In this document: positions 21,033 through 32,172 of the stretch, in pieces
How positions within the stretch are numbered: position 1 is the first letter of the stretch
How the letters are laid out: every line of letters begins with the position of its first letter
Source: Schistocephalus solidus
Lineage: Eukaryota > Platyhelminthes > Cestoda > Diphyllobothriidea > Diphyllobothriidae
DNA: 64,000 nucleotides
Direction: 5' to 3'
Assembly (NCBI GenBank): GCA_017591395.1
Contig: WEDG01005493.1
Location: 1-64,000 of the forward strand
Program-made: the position numbers and the translations under genes
Notes under the pieces: generated by a model
Database searches by the model: none
What the model was told of the DNA's origin: nothing
Seen by the model: only the letters and a program-made list of their open reading frames with translations

Positions 21033-22394
21033 GTTTCAGAAAAAAAACAATTTCACGCATAAAATGCAGCCGCATAAGAACGCAAAAACACCGCTTTTCT
21101 AAGCTCATTGCAGCAGGCCAAACGAGAAATAATTGAAAATGCAATATGCTCAACAGATCTTTACAACCAAAGCAAACTCTGAAAGTTTATTGATTTGTCC
21201 GTGAATCGCTAACAGGAGAAGTACCGGAAAGATGTCCAGGCCGAATTACTGACGTGGTGTGCCACATATAGCAGCAAAAATTGTTCCGACTGGAGTTGGG
21301 GTAGCACACACGCCGTGAGCTCACTCATCCAAAGGATTCAAAACTAATCGATTAAACATTTGTTTAAGCAGGTTCGGCAAAGCAAACTATGTGACTAAAA
21401 TCAGTATGCAAGTTCAAAAGTGGACGCTAACATGACGCAAAAGCGATTTACCTCTGGTTACCATTTCCGAAAAATCTTCGGGAGATAATTTTGATTTCGA
21501 CTGCATCGCAGTTTTGGGGTGATCGGACGATCCCATTTCAAGCCAACAGTGGAGAGCGTGACATTCAGATCAAACGATGACATGGTCAGAAGGTGCATCG
21601 ATTTTTTACCACGAGAGCAAATAAAACATGTGATGCGATCTAACTTTCAACTACGAGGTGTTTAACTTTCACTGAACCGGATATTTCAATTTACCCATGA
21701 GAGGCTCCGGGAGATTTTAAAGTTCCGTAGAAATACAATTATGCATTGCGAAATAGCTCTTCCGACCTCCTCGTCTTCATCTTCTTCTTTGTGGTCTCCT
21801 ACACATGTGCGTAGATGCGAGTCGAAAAGTGCGCTGCATAAATGTATCTGCATCTTTGCTGAAACCCCTTCTGTAACGTCCACTGGCTGTTGGTTATCTG
21901 TTTGGGAGATGGTCCATCCATTCTGATCTTGTTTGCTTCAGGAAGCCAAGTGATGGGCATGTGTGTACCTATTCCGGACCAAGCATTGACGAACTGCGGT
22001 TTGAGTAGGAGCCTGTGAGCCATGTTATGAGCCTTTTCATTGCCCTTCTACCCTATTAATGTGTGCATATTTGTGGTTCTACGGTCCCAAGTAGTATTCA
22101 GGGTTTTAATAAGCTAACTGCCGAATAATCCCGAAACCATACTGTCATGCCGACAGGCCATTGTCGCATGAGTAAGTTAACTGAACCTAATTATTACCCC
22201 ATAAGGTGACCCAAATGTATAGTCGTAAAAGTCCAGTTATCACTAAATTACCCTCATCTGAGAGAAAGCACAGAAGATTTACACGTATTGATGATTCGAA
22301 TAGAAACAGCATTATTTTCAGGAAAACTGGGAAAACTGAAACTACTGCAATAGTTTTCCTCTAATAAATGTGTGAAATTTTCTTGGGAAAAGGA
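21033..22394. other. No gene recognised
   Basis: About 1.36 kb with short accidental frames only. A TC-rich patch (21,768-21,795) encodes serine or glutamate runs depending on strand and is low-complexity. No element recognised. Confidence 0.4.
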
Positions 22395-22560
22395 ACTTTA
22401 TTGCTTGCATTTTCGACGCCGGTTGCCCGGCCCATCGTCAGACGCTAATCAAATGGGCCAAAAACAGTAAGCATGTTTAAAGTGCTTAACAATCTATACT
22501 TGTTCGGCGTTTGCGCCAGTAAGCGGTTGACGTGAGTGCCATTCAATTCGGATTGCCTCT
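22395..22560 (-). ncRNA. Hammerhead-like core at a PLE/retrozyme-like end
   Basis: On the minus strand, CTGACGA (22,441-22,435) is followed by a hairpin GCCGG-GCAA-CCGGC and then GAAA (22,414-22,411). This order (CUGANGA, stem II, GAAA) is the hammerhead core. A short AT-rich tail with AATAAAG follows. The stem-proximal bases next to CTGACGA pair poorly, and I could not place a certain cleavage triplet upstream. Likely a remnant of a Penelope-like terminus. Confidence 0.4.
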
Positions 22561-23152
22561 CGTCTCTTTCATTTCTGATTGATATTTATGTACACAGCGT
22601 CCAACTCAGTACACCAATCGACGCATGAATCATCTGCGTGCATGTTGTTGAACAGCTCTCGGTTTTCCTGAAAGGGCGGACACTGAAAATACGGGTTTGC
22701 TCCTAAGTGAATGTGTGCTCATGTCCAAAGTATACATGAACACATGTAACAGGTGGCGTCGCAATTTTACCGCCAAATGATGTTCGTGAATGCTTGTAGA
22801 TGGCGGATTTCCCAGTTGGAACATGCTAAAGTGCACGGTCGGCGTCATTTGGGCTCTTGTAGATGACATCCTTCTTATCCAAATAACTAACTCTATTCTT
22901 AGAATACACAAGCTGGATGAGTCATGCAGTCTTCGGTTGTCGTATCACTTGAAGTTGGTCCTGCCAAAGGTGTCTTTCCGCGCGTTCAGACACATTCTTA
23001 ACCAAACATATGTGATCGGAAATTGAAGGTGACCTGAGAAAACGGGATTGAAAAAGTCCACAATTCATTTTCTTTTGTCAAAGAAAATTTTGCATGATTT
23101 TTTAAAATTGGAATTGCTACTTTCCAAGATAGGTATATATTTAAGATAGATG
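22561..23152. other. No gene recognised
   Basis: Mixed sequence without a supported frame. It leads into the TA microsatellite that borders the satellite array. Confidence 0.35.
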
Positions 23153-23190
23153 CATATATATATATATATATAAATATATATATAAATATT
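23153..23190. repeat. TA microsatellite, left border of the satellite array
   Basis: Imperfect TA repeat interrupted by AAATA, directly adjoining the first satellite unit. A matching TA tract lies at the other end of the block (28,555). Confidence 0.85.
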
Positions 23191-26100
23191 CAAACAGGAA
23201 TAGGCGCACACCGATCTAGTGGCTTCCCGAAGCAAACAAGCACTGTATGGGTGGCAAAGGTCACGAACAGGCAACCAATTACCAGGCCGAAGTTGGCCAA
23301 GTTATAATTGACGAGAGAAGACACGACAGAGAATATGGGTAGATTGATACAGTCTGTTTCGGGCTTATTCTGCCTTCATTCAGCCAATCATAACCCTGAC
23401 TACCAGCTGGGACTGGAAACACAACCATGCGCTCGAGTACGGCGCAGACAGTCCACACACTGCGTCTAGCAGATGGGTCGTAAGCACTTCATCGAAACCA
23501 AAGTTCATCAGTGCCTCACCACCTGTCATTCTCTGTCGCTGCAGATCGGGTATTTATTCAAACAGGAATAGGCGCACACCGATCTAGTGGCTTCCCGAAG
23601 CAAACAAGCTCCGTATGGGTGGCAAAGGTCGCGAACAGGCAACCAATTACCAGGCCGAAGTCGGCCAAGTTATAATTGCAGAGAGGAGACACGACAGAGA
23701 ATATGGGTAGATTGATACAGTCTGTTTCGGGCTTATTTTGCCTTCATTCAGCCAATCATAACCCTGACTACCAGCTGGGACTGGAAACACAACCATGCGC
23801 TCGAGTACGGCGCAGACAGTCCACACACTGCGTCTAGCAGATGGGTCGTAAGCACTTCATCGAAACCAAAGTTCATCAGTGCCTCACCACCTGTCATTCT
23901 CTGTCGCGGCAGATCGGGTATTTATTCAAACAGGAATAGGCGCACACCGATCTAGTGGCTTCCCGAAGCAAACAAGCTCCGTATGGGTGGCAAAGGTCAC
24001 GAACAGGCAACCAATTACCAGGCCGAATCCGGTCAAGTTATAATTGCAGAGAGGAGACACGACAGAGAATATGGGTAGATTGATACAGTCTGTTTCGGGC
24101 TTATTCTGCCTTCATTCAGCCAATCATAACCCTGACTACCAGCTGGGACTGGAAACACAACCATGTGCTCGAGTACGGCGCAGACAGTCCACACACTGCG
24201 TCTAGCAGATGGGTCGTAAGCACTTCATCGAAACCAAAGTTCATCAGTGCCTCACCACCTGTCATTCTCTGTCGCGGCAGATCGGGTATTTATTCAAACA
24301 GGAATAGGCGCACACCGATCTAGTGGCTTCCCGAAGCAAACAAGCTCCGTATGGGTGGCAAAGGTCACGAACAGGCAACCAATTACCAGGCCGAAGTCGG
24401 CCAAGTTATAATTGCAGAGAGGAGACACGACAGAGAATATGGGTAGATTGATACAGTCTGTTTCGGGCTTATTCTGCCTTCATTCAGCCAATCATAACCC
24501 TGACTACCAGCTGGGACTGGAAACACAACCATGCGCTCGAGTACGGCGCAGACAGTCCACACACTGCGTCTAGCAGATGGGTCGTAAGCACTTCATCGAA
24601 ACCAAAGTTCATCAGTGCCTCACCACCTGTCATTCTCTGTCGCGGCAGATCGGGTATTTATTCAAACAGGAATAAGCGCACACCGATCTAGTGGCTTCCC
24701 GAAGCAAACAAGCTCCGTATGGGTGGCAAAGGTCACGAACAGGACACCAATTACCAGGCCGAAGTCGGCCAAGTTATAATTGCAGAGAGGAGACACGACA
24801 GAGAATATGGGTAGATTGATACAGTCTGTTTCGGGCTTATTCTGCCTTCATTCAGCCAATCATAACCCTGACTACCAGCTGGGACTGGAAACACAACCAT
24901 GCGCTCGAGTACGGCGCAGACAGTCCACACACTGCGTCTAGCAGATGGGTCGTAAGCACTTCATCGAAACCAAAGTTCATCAGTGCCTCACCACCTGTCA
25001 TTCTCTGTCGCGGCAGATCGGGTATTTATTCAAACAGGAATAGGCGCACACCGATCTAGTGGCTTCCCGAAGCAAACAAGCTCCGTATGGGTGGCAAAGG
25101 TCACGAACAGGCAACCAATTACCAGGCCGAAGTCGGCCAAGTTATAATTGCAGAGAGGAGACATGACAGAGAATATGGGTAGATTGATACAGTCTGTTTC
25201 GGGCTTATTCTGCCTTCATTCAGCCAATCATAACCCTGACTACCAGCTGGGACTGGAAACACAACCATGCGCTCGAGTACGGCGCAGACAGTCCACACAC
25301 TGCGTCTAGCAGATGGGTCGTAAGCACGTCATCGAAACCAAAGTTCATCAGTGCCTCACCACCTGTCATTCTCTGTCGCTGCAGATCGGGTATTTATTCA
25401 AACAGGAAAAGGCGCACACCGATCTAGTGGCTTCCCGAAGAAACAAGCTCCGTATGGGTGGCAAAGGTCACGAACAGGCAACCAATTACCAGGCCGAAGT
25501 CGGTCAAGTTATAATTGCAGAGAGGAGACACGACAGAGAATATGGGTAGATTGATACAGTCTGTTTCGGGCTTATTCTGCCTTCATTCAGCCAATCATAA
25601 CCCTGACTACCAGCTGGGACTGGAAACACAACCATGTGCTCGAGTACGGCGCAGACAGTCCACACACTGCGTCTAGCAGATGGGTCGTAAGCACTTCATC
25701 GAAACCAAAGTTCATCAGTGCCTCACCACCTGTCATTCTCTGTCGCGGCAGATCGGGTATTTATTCAAACAGGAATAGGCGCACACCGATCTAGTGGCTT
25801 CCCGAAGCAAACAAGCTCCGTATGGGTGGCAAAGGTCACGAACAGGCAACCAATTACCAGGCCGAAGTCGGCCAAGTTATAATTGCAGAGAGGAGACACG
25901 ACAGAGAATATGGGTAGATTGATACAGTCTGTTTCGGGCTTATTCTGCCTTCATTCAGCCAATCATAACCCTGACTACCAGCTGGGACTGGAAACACAAC
26001 CATGTGCTCGAGTACGGCGCAGACAGTCCACACACTGCGTCTAGCAGATGGGTCGTAAGCACTTCATCGAAACCAAAGTTCATCAGTGCCTCACCACCTG

Positions 26101-28018
26101 TCATTCTCTGTCGCGGCAGATCGGGTATTTATTCAAACAGGAATAGGCGCACACCGATCTAGTGGCTTCCCGAAGCAAACAAGCTCCGTATGGGTGGCAA
26201 AGGTCACGAACAGGCAACCAATTACCAGGCCGAAGTCGGCCAAGTTATAATTGCAGAGAGGAGACACGACAGAGAATATGGGTAGATTGATACAGTCTGT
26301 TTCGGGCTTATTCTGCCTTCATTCAGCCAATCATAACCCTGACTACCAGCTGGGACTGGAAACACAACCATGCGCTCGAGTACGGCGCAGACAGTCCACA
26401 CACTGCGTCTAGCAGATGGGTCGTAAGCACTTCATCGAAACCAAAGTTCATCAGTGCCTCACCACCTGTCATTCTCTGTCGCTGCAGATCGGGTATTTAT
26501 TCAAACAGGAATAGGCGCACACCGATCTAGTGGCTTCCCCGAAGCAAAACAAGCTCCGTATGGGTGGCAAAGGTCACGAACAGGCAACCAATTACCAGGC
26601 CGAAGTCGGCCAAGTTATAATTGCAGAGAGGAGACACGACAGAGAATATGGGTAGATTGATACAGTCTGTTTCGGGCTTATTCTGCCTTCATTCAGCCAA
26701 TCATAACCCTGACTACCAGCTGGGACTGGAAACACAACCATGCGCTCGAGTACGGCGCAGACAGTCCACACACTGCGTCTAGCAGATGGGTCGTAAGCAC
26801 TTCATCGAAACCGAAAGTCATCAGTGCCTCACCACCTGTCATTCTCTGTCGCTGCAGATCGGGTATTTATTCAAACAGGAATAGGCGCACACCGATCTAG
26901 TGGCTTCCCGAAGCAAACAAGCTCCGTATGGGTGGCAAAGGTCACGAACAGGCAACCAATTACCAGGCCGAAGTCGGCCAAGTTATAATTGCAGAGAGGA
27001 GACACGACAGAGAATATGGGTAGATTGATACAGTCTGTTTCGGGCTTATTCTGCCTTCATTCAGCCAATCATAACCCTGACTACCAGCTGGGACTGGAAA
27101 CACAACCATGCGCTCGAGTACGGCGCAGACAGTCCACACACTGCGTCTAGCAGATGGGTCGTAAGCACTTCATCGAAACCAAGTTCATCAGTGCCTCACC
27201 ACCTGTCATTCTCTGTCGCTGCAGATCGGGTATTTATTCAAACAGGAATAGGCGCACACCGATCTAGTGGCTTCCCGAAGCAAACAAGCTCCGTATGGGT
27301 GGCAAAGGTCACGAACAGGCAACCAATTACCAGGCCGAAGTCGGCCAAGTTATAATTGCAGAGAGGAGACACGACAGAGAATATGGGTAGATTGATACAG
27401 TCTGTTTCGGGCTTATTCTGCCTTCATTCAGCCAATCATAACCCTGACTACCAGCTGGGACTGGAAACACAACCATGCGCTCGAGTACGGCGCAGACAGT
27501 CCACACACTGGGTCTAGCAGATGGGTCGTAAGCACTTCATCGAAAACGAAGTTCATCAGTGCCTCACCACCTGTCATTCTCTGTCGCTGCAGATCGGGTA
27601 TTTATTCAAACAGGAATAGGCGCACACCGATCTAGTGGCTTCCCGAAGCAAACAAGCTCCGTATGGGTGGCAAAGGTCACGAACAGGCAACCAATTACCA
27701 GGCCGAAGTCGGCCAAGTTATAATTGCAGAGAGGAGACACGACAGAGAATATGGGTAGATTGATACAGTCTGTTTCGGGCTTATTCTGCCTTCATTCAGC
27801 CAATCATAACCCTGACTACCAGCTGGGACTGGAAACACAAACATGCACTCGAGTACGGCGCAGACAGTCCACACACTGGGTCTAGCAGATGGGTCATAAG
27901 CACTTCATCGAAACCGAAGTTCATCAGTGCCTCACCACCTGTCATTCTCTGTCGCTGCAGATCGGGTATTTATTCAAACAGGAATAGGCGCACACCGATC
28001 TAGTGGCTTCCCGAAGCA
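23191..28018 (+). repeat. Satellite array: thirteen tandem units of 368 bp plus 44 bp
   Basis: The landmark CAAACAGGAA recurs at 23191, 23559, 23927, 24295, 24663, 25031, 25399, 25766, 26134, 26502, 26872, 27239, 27607 and 27975. That gives 13 full units (4784 bp, mean 368), almost identical, with a few 1-2 bp indels. The array then breaks off inside CCCGAAGC. Each unit has small palindromes (GCTTCCCGAAGC, GGCCGAAGTCGGCC, CCAGCTGG) and a hammerhead-like motif on the minus strand. Frames of 60-80 codons in it (for example 25,313-25,549) are by-products. No host coding function is visible. Confidence 0.97.
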
Positions 28019-28258
28019 TCTGCTGGACCCAGTGTGTGGACTGTCTGCGCCGTACTCAAGTGCATGTTTGTGTTTCCAGTGTCAGCTGGTAGTCAGGGTT
28101 ATGATTGGCTGATTGAAGGCAGAATAAGCCCGAAAAAGACTGTATCAATCTACCCTTATTCTGTCGTGTCTCTCTCTTCAGTTATAACGGCCGACTTCGG
28201 CCTGCAGTGGTGCCTGTTCGTACCGTTTGCACCTCCTGACGCTGTTTCGAGAAGCTGA
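28019..28258 (-). repeat. Inverted, diverged satellite unit (proximal)
   Basis: Directly at the end of the array the unit resumes on the opposite strand: the CTAGCAGAT-to-GGCCGAAG part is read in reverse. Near-array identity holds over the first 170 bp, then it becomes more diverged. This is a head-to-head junction, not a tandem step. Confidence 0.9.
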
Positions 28259-28551
28259 CTGATGTGCGTCATCACGGCAAATCGGTACGAAGAGAATGAC
28301 GAACTGGTACTGCGACTTCGTTCGATGACTACATGACCCATCTGCATCCGTGTGTGGCTGTCTACACGTATCGGTCAGCGAGTAGTCAGTCGATTGGCTG
28401 AATGAAGCGCAAATCCGCAGGCTGATCAATCTGCCCTTATTCTACCGTGTCTCCTCTCTGCAATTATAACGGCTGACTTTGGCCTGGTAATTGGTTGCCT
28501 GTTCGTACCCTTCTGGAAGGCTTTCTATGCTTCGGGAAACTCACTAGATCG

Positions 28552-28554
<3 letters not shown>
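28259..28554 (-). repeat. Inverted, strongly diverged satellite unit (distal)
   Basis: A second inverted unit, recognisable by GACCCATCTGC, GATTGGCTGAATGAAG, CCTCTCTGCAATTATAAC, AATTGGTTGCCTGTTCGT and finally CACTAGATCGGTAC, each the reverse of array blocks. It ends exactly at the right TA tract, so its outer end mirrors the left end of the array (ACCGATCTAGTG near TA). Confidence 0.85.

Positions 28555-28600
<46 letters not shown>
28555..28600. repeat. AT microsatellite, right border of the satellite block
   Basis: Perfect AT dinucleotide run of about 46 bp next to the distal inverted unit. Confidence 0.9.
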
Positions 28601-28602
<2 letters not shown>

Positions 28603-28860
28603 CGTTCATCATCTGAAGACGAAAGAGATGGGGGGCGAGTTCATGGACCAAAATTGTATTTGTACTGACGTTTCGAAAGCCTTCTCGCTTCCATCATCAG
28701 AGTAAAAAGTGCTTGCTGCTCCTGGTGGTCTTAAGTCAGGGCAGCAAGCACTTTTACCTGATGATGAAACTTGAAAAGACTTTCAGACGTCATCTGTAAT
28801 TGCCATAGTCGCCCTCATCTTCCTCGTCTTCTTCAGGAGATGTGCCTCGAATCTTTACGC
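28601..28860. mobile_element. Penelope-like terminus as a palindrome, hammerhead-like core
   Basis: An imperfect palindrome with arms 28,667-28,719 and 28,741-28,790. The inner arms AAAAGTGCTTGCTGC and GCAGCAAGCACTTTT are exact. On the minus strand, CTGATGA (28,700-28,694) is followed by a GGAAGC/GCTTTC stem and GAAA (28,674-28,671), then CGTC. The plus-strand arm has CTGATGA (28,758-28,764) but CAGA where GAAA should be. The block CTTTCGAAACGTC is typical of Penelope-like element ends. No coding part is attached. Confidence 0.6.
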
Positions 28861-28887
28861 ATATTAATATATATATATATATATATA
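28861..28887. repeat. TA microsatellite at the 3' end of A1
   Basis: A TA run that takes the place of the usual CCTGTAAACTGGCAATAAA end of the A element; A1 sequence starts at about 28,888. Confidence 0.8.
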
Positions 28888-29559
28888 GTACAGAGTCAAT
28901 CTGACAGTGAAAGAAAACTCCTGATCGTTGTTTCAGGTGTTTTTAGAAGAAAAAACTGCAGCTTATTGAGTAATTAAAGTTCTGGACAGAGACGCGTTAA
29001 CTCAGGTGCCCGGTGAAGAACCTCTCCACTTAGTGTAATGGATCCGGTATTCTGCACCAGCAGACATGTCGGCGAGCGGCTGTTCGCTGTCGACTGAGAA
29101 ATAAGCTGATTGAGGTCTGCAGAGCCAGTAATTTTGCCCTCAGCATGAAGACCGGCACATGATTCAGAGTCCGTGAACGCCATCAGAACCGAAGAGAGCT
29201 TCAACAGAGTCAGCACCCAGCAGTTTTGGAAGGTGTCCTGAATGTAGAAAACTAGTGACAGTTCGCGTAAACAAGGGATAGCTTTGCTGAATTTTGATAC
29301 TTCTAGGTAGCTTATTTCAGATTGCTAAAGCGTTAACCGAAAAAAACTGTCGGTATTTAACTGTGCGTGCCAAAGGAAGAAATAAAAATACATCTCGATG
29401 ACTGGTGCGCCGAGAGTGGTCGAGGTGCCTCAGAGATGTAAGGGTGTTGAATGTACGACTGTTTAGTAGTTTAAACAGTAAAAATAGTCCCTTCTGTAAT
29501 CTGCGAAGCCACAGCGGGTCAAGGCTTGTAAGCTCACAGCGTTGTTGGTAGAACAGGTT

Positions 29560-31285
29560 TCAGTGATCTGAACAGAAAAATCTTTTTGTAAAGAAGTGCT
29601 GGACTGATTCTATCTTCTTTCGTTCACTAGCGTGCAGAAGACTAAATATAAACGAGCAGTATTCCAGACTAGGGCTGACATAAATTTTATACAGGCTGAT
29701 TCTAATTTTGACGGTTTTAAAATTTCTGAGAATAAACCCAGTAGTTTGGCGTGCTTTCGAGACAATCAGGGCGCAGTGCTCTGACAGATTAAGACTACTA
29801 GAGTATGATATGCCCAGATCCTTTATGACTCCGGGCACGTTTAGATCGTGATCATCTATGCTTAAATGGGGCTGATAGTTGTCGCCAATAACCATAACGG
29901 AGCACTTTTGCCAAGAAATTGAGAGGCGCCATGTGTGACACCACTGAGCGAAGGCCTGAAGATCGGTTTTTAAGAGCTCAAGCACGAAGTTGCGATCGAT
30001 CGGTTTATATTGAAAGGCAACTTTTAAATCGTCAGCGTACATAAAACGCCTACCATACTGAAAACAATCAGGAACATCGTTGACAAAGAGGTAAAATAGA
30101 AGCGGGCCGAGCACGCTGCCCTGAATAACTCCGCTCATCACATGAGTGGGGTTGGAGATAACATCAGAAATTTTAACCCGTTGTGCGCGAGCATTCAAAT
30201 AGGAAAATATTAAGTTCAGAAGCTTGTAACCTATGCCGAAGGAGGCAAGTTTCAGCAGTGGGAGATCATGGTCAACACGATCCAAAGCCTTAGTGAAATC
30301 GAAGTAAACGGGGTAAATTACAAAACCGCTGTCTCTAGATTGGAGCAAATGATCGAAGAAAGAGTGCTGGCAAGTGTCACAAAACCTTTTTTTCGAGAAA
30401 ACCATGCTGAGCCGCATTAAGTAGGTTATTTTCTCTTAGGTGACACATCATCTTGTCTGCGATCAAGGTCTCGAAGATCTCCAAGACTGCTGGTAGTGTA
30501 TTTTTTGCCCTAAAGTTGTCAAATGACGTAGGTCGGCCGTGTTTCGGAATAGGCAGTATGTGCGATTCCTTCCATAAAATAGGGAAAGTTTCACTTTCAA
30601 GAGCAAGATTAAATATCTTATACAGAAGGGACGGAAAAATATCGATTGCAACCGCCTTTAAAACGCTGACCGGAACGCCATCTGGTCCTGGACTGTATGA
30701 TTGACGAAAACGCCGAATGGCTACGGTCACGTCCCAGAGGGTAAAAATTATGGTTTTGAGGACGTTACCGGTCCAAACCCGGATGTTAGGAAAGGGGGCG
30801 ACGGTATGTTCACTAAACGTTCTAGACAAGAAAGCATTGAAGCTATCAGCAGTCAACTTAGCGTCAGTTATTGGGTTTCCTAAAGCATCTCGAAGTACGG
30901 GGTGCTGCGTTTTTATCTGCGCTTTTACTGTGCGTGAAAAGAGCTTCGCAACATTTAACGAAGGGTTTTTGGCAAAGGTAATCTCATCGGCTTGTCGTTT
31001 TTCGTCAGACAGCCTCTTAGCCTCTTCAAAGATTTTCTGGATCAAGGGCAGGACGGAGGTGTCGTTTTGTAGATGAAAACGATGGGAGAGTCTACGCAGT
31101 CTACGGCGGAATGATAAAGGGAGGTAGACTTCATCCTTGACATTAATTATTTTCTTACGGGGAACAAAACGAGAAATGAGTGGACCTAGGACTTTGTAAA
31201 AAGTATCAGTACAACCATTCTTATCCGAACATACAAAGAAGTTAGTCCAATCGTGGGAATTTAGGTGTGTTAGCAATTCCCTCAT
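29560..31285 (-). pseudogene. Reverse transcriptase of A1
   Basis: Two overlapping frames (31,285-30,377 and 30,417-29,560) cover the full RT: SYSPGPDGVPVSVLKA, LWKESHILPIPKHGRP, QHGF, DFTKALDRVDHDLP, GVIQGSVLGPLLFYLFVNDV, and the active site MYADD (YADD at 30,028-30,039). The thumb motif VKDLGISYS-like IKDLGISYSSSLNLSEH and YVSPSLEYCSFIFSLLHAS follow. A single frameshift near 30,400 and one near 29,560 interrupt an otherwise well-kept enzyme. Confidence 0.85.
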
Positions 31286-31339
31286 ATTTGCTGATCTGAA
31301 ATCACGAAAAAAGCTATATTTTTTTGGAAAACGTTTCAG

Positions 31340-32172
31340 CAGCCTCTAGTTATAGTGTAGAAATAACTATAGTATGATCAGAATTCCCAAGTGAATCTAA
31401 AGATGACACTTACGATGGCTGACAACCTCTACAAAAATAAGATCAAGTATGTTTGATCCTCAGGTGGGAAAATCAACTACCTGGTCCCACATGCCTATAT
31501 CTATGGCCTCAAGTAGTTCTTCGAAATTTGCAGGACCGGAAGTTGGAAACCAGTGAACTTCAGGAAGATTTAAGTCACCTGCAATCAAGCAGTACTTTAG
31601 ATTTAAGTCAGCTGTGGCGTGAAATGCCTGCGAGAGACAAAGATCGTAATCCTCGCTGGCATTGGGTGGGCGATAGACACTACTAACGAGTAAAGAGTAG
31701 TTATCTTTTAGAACTACTCGGAGCCAACAGCTCTCCTCTACCGCGGTTAATTGGTGATAGTCCAATGGAAAAAATGTAAGTGGTTGCCTAACATAGATAC
31801 AGCTTTCTCCACCACGGCGCTCGTATCGATCATTCCGAATGTAAGCGTAGCCTAGAATAGAGAGTTTGGAGTCGGATACACAGGGTGTTGCCCATGTCTC
31901 TGTAACTATTACAATGTCCGGGCGGTGGATGAAAACTAGAGTCTGGAGCAAAGAATCTTATTAAGCAGAGATCTGGCATTGAGGACGATTAGTTTAAGTG
32001 GGCACGTTTTTGGTTTCTGAAACGAAACAGTTAGGCTGTCAGGGTGACTGTCTTCGGCCAGAGAAATGCTCTTTTCACTTGAACTATCTGTCCATCCCTT
32101 ATTTTGAGATTTGCCTCGCCATTGGTCTTTCGTGTTTTCAGTTCTATTATTAGCTGTCGCATTTTCATTCAC
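31340..32172 (-). pseudogene. APE-type endonuclease of A1
   Basis: Motifs in order: LIVLNARSLLNK, DIVIVTETWATP, RRGGESCIYVRQ, SSVYRPPNAS, LIAGDLNLPEVHW and NSDHTIVIS (near 31,384-31,358). These cover the Asn, Glu, Asp/Asn and His residues of the active site. One frameshift near 31,945 and another before the SDH motif (about 31,460) disable it. Confidence 0.8.

Noticed and set aside
23815..23910. CTGATGA on the minus strand of each satellite unit, next to GGTTTCGATGAAG, as a second hammerhead core
   Set aside because: No stem II can form between CTGATGA and the following bases, and GAAA is not at the right place; only a short GCAC/GTGC pairing is visible.
23191..28018. Array as CRISPR or as a coding repeat gene
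   Set aside because: There are no spacers between units, the unit is 368 bp, and indels of 1-2 bp shift every frame without effect on the array.
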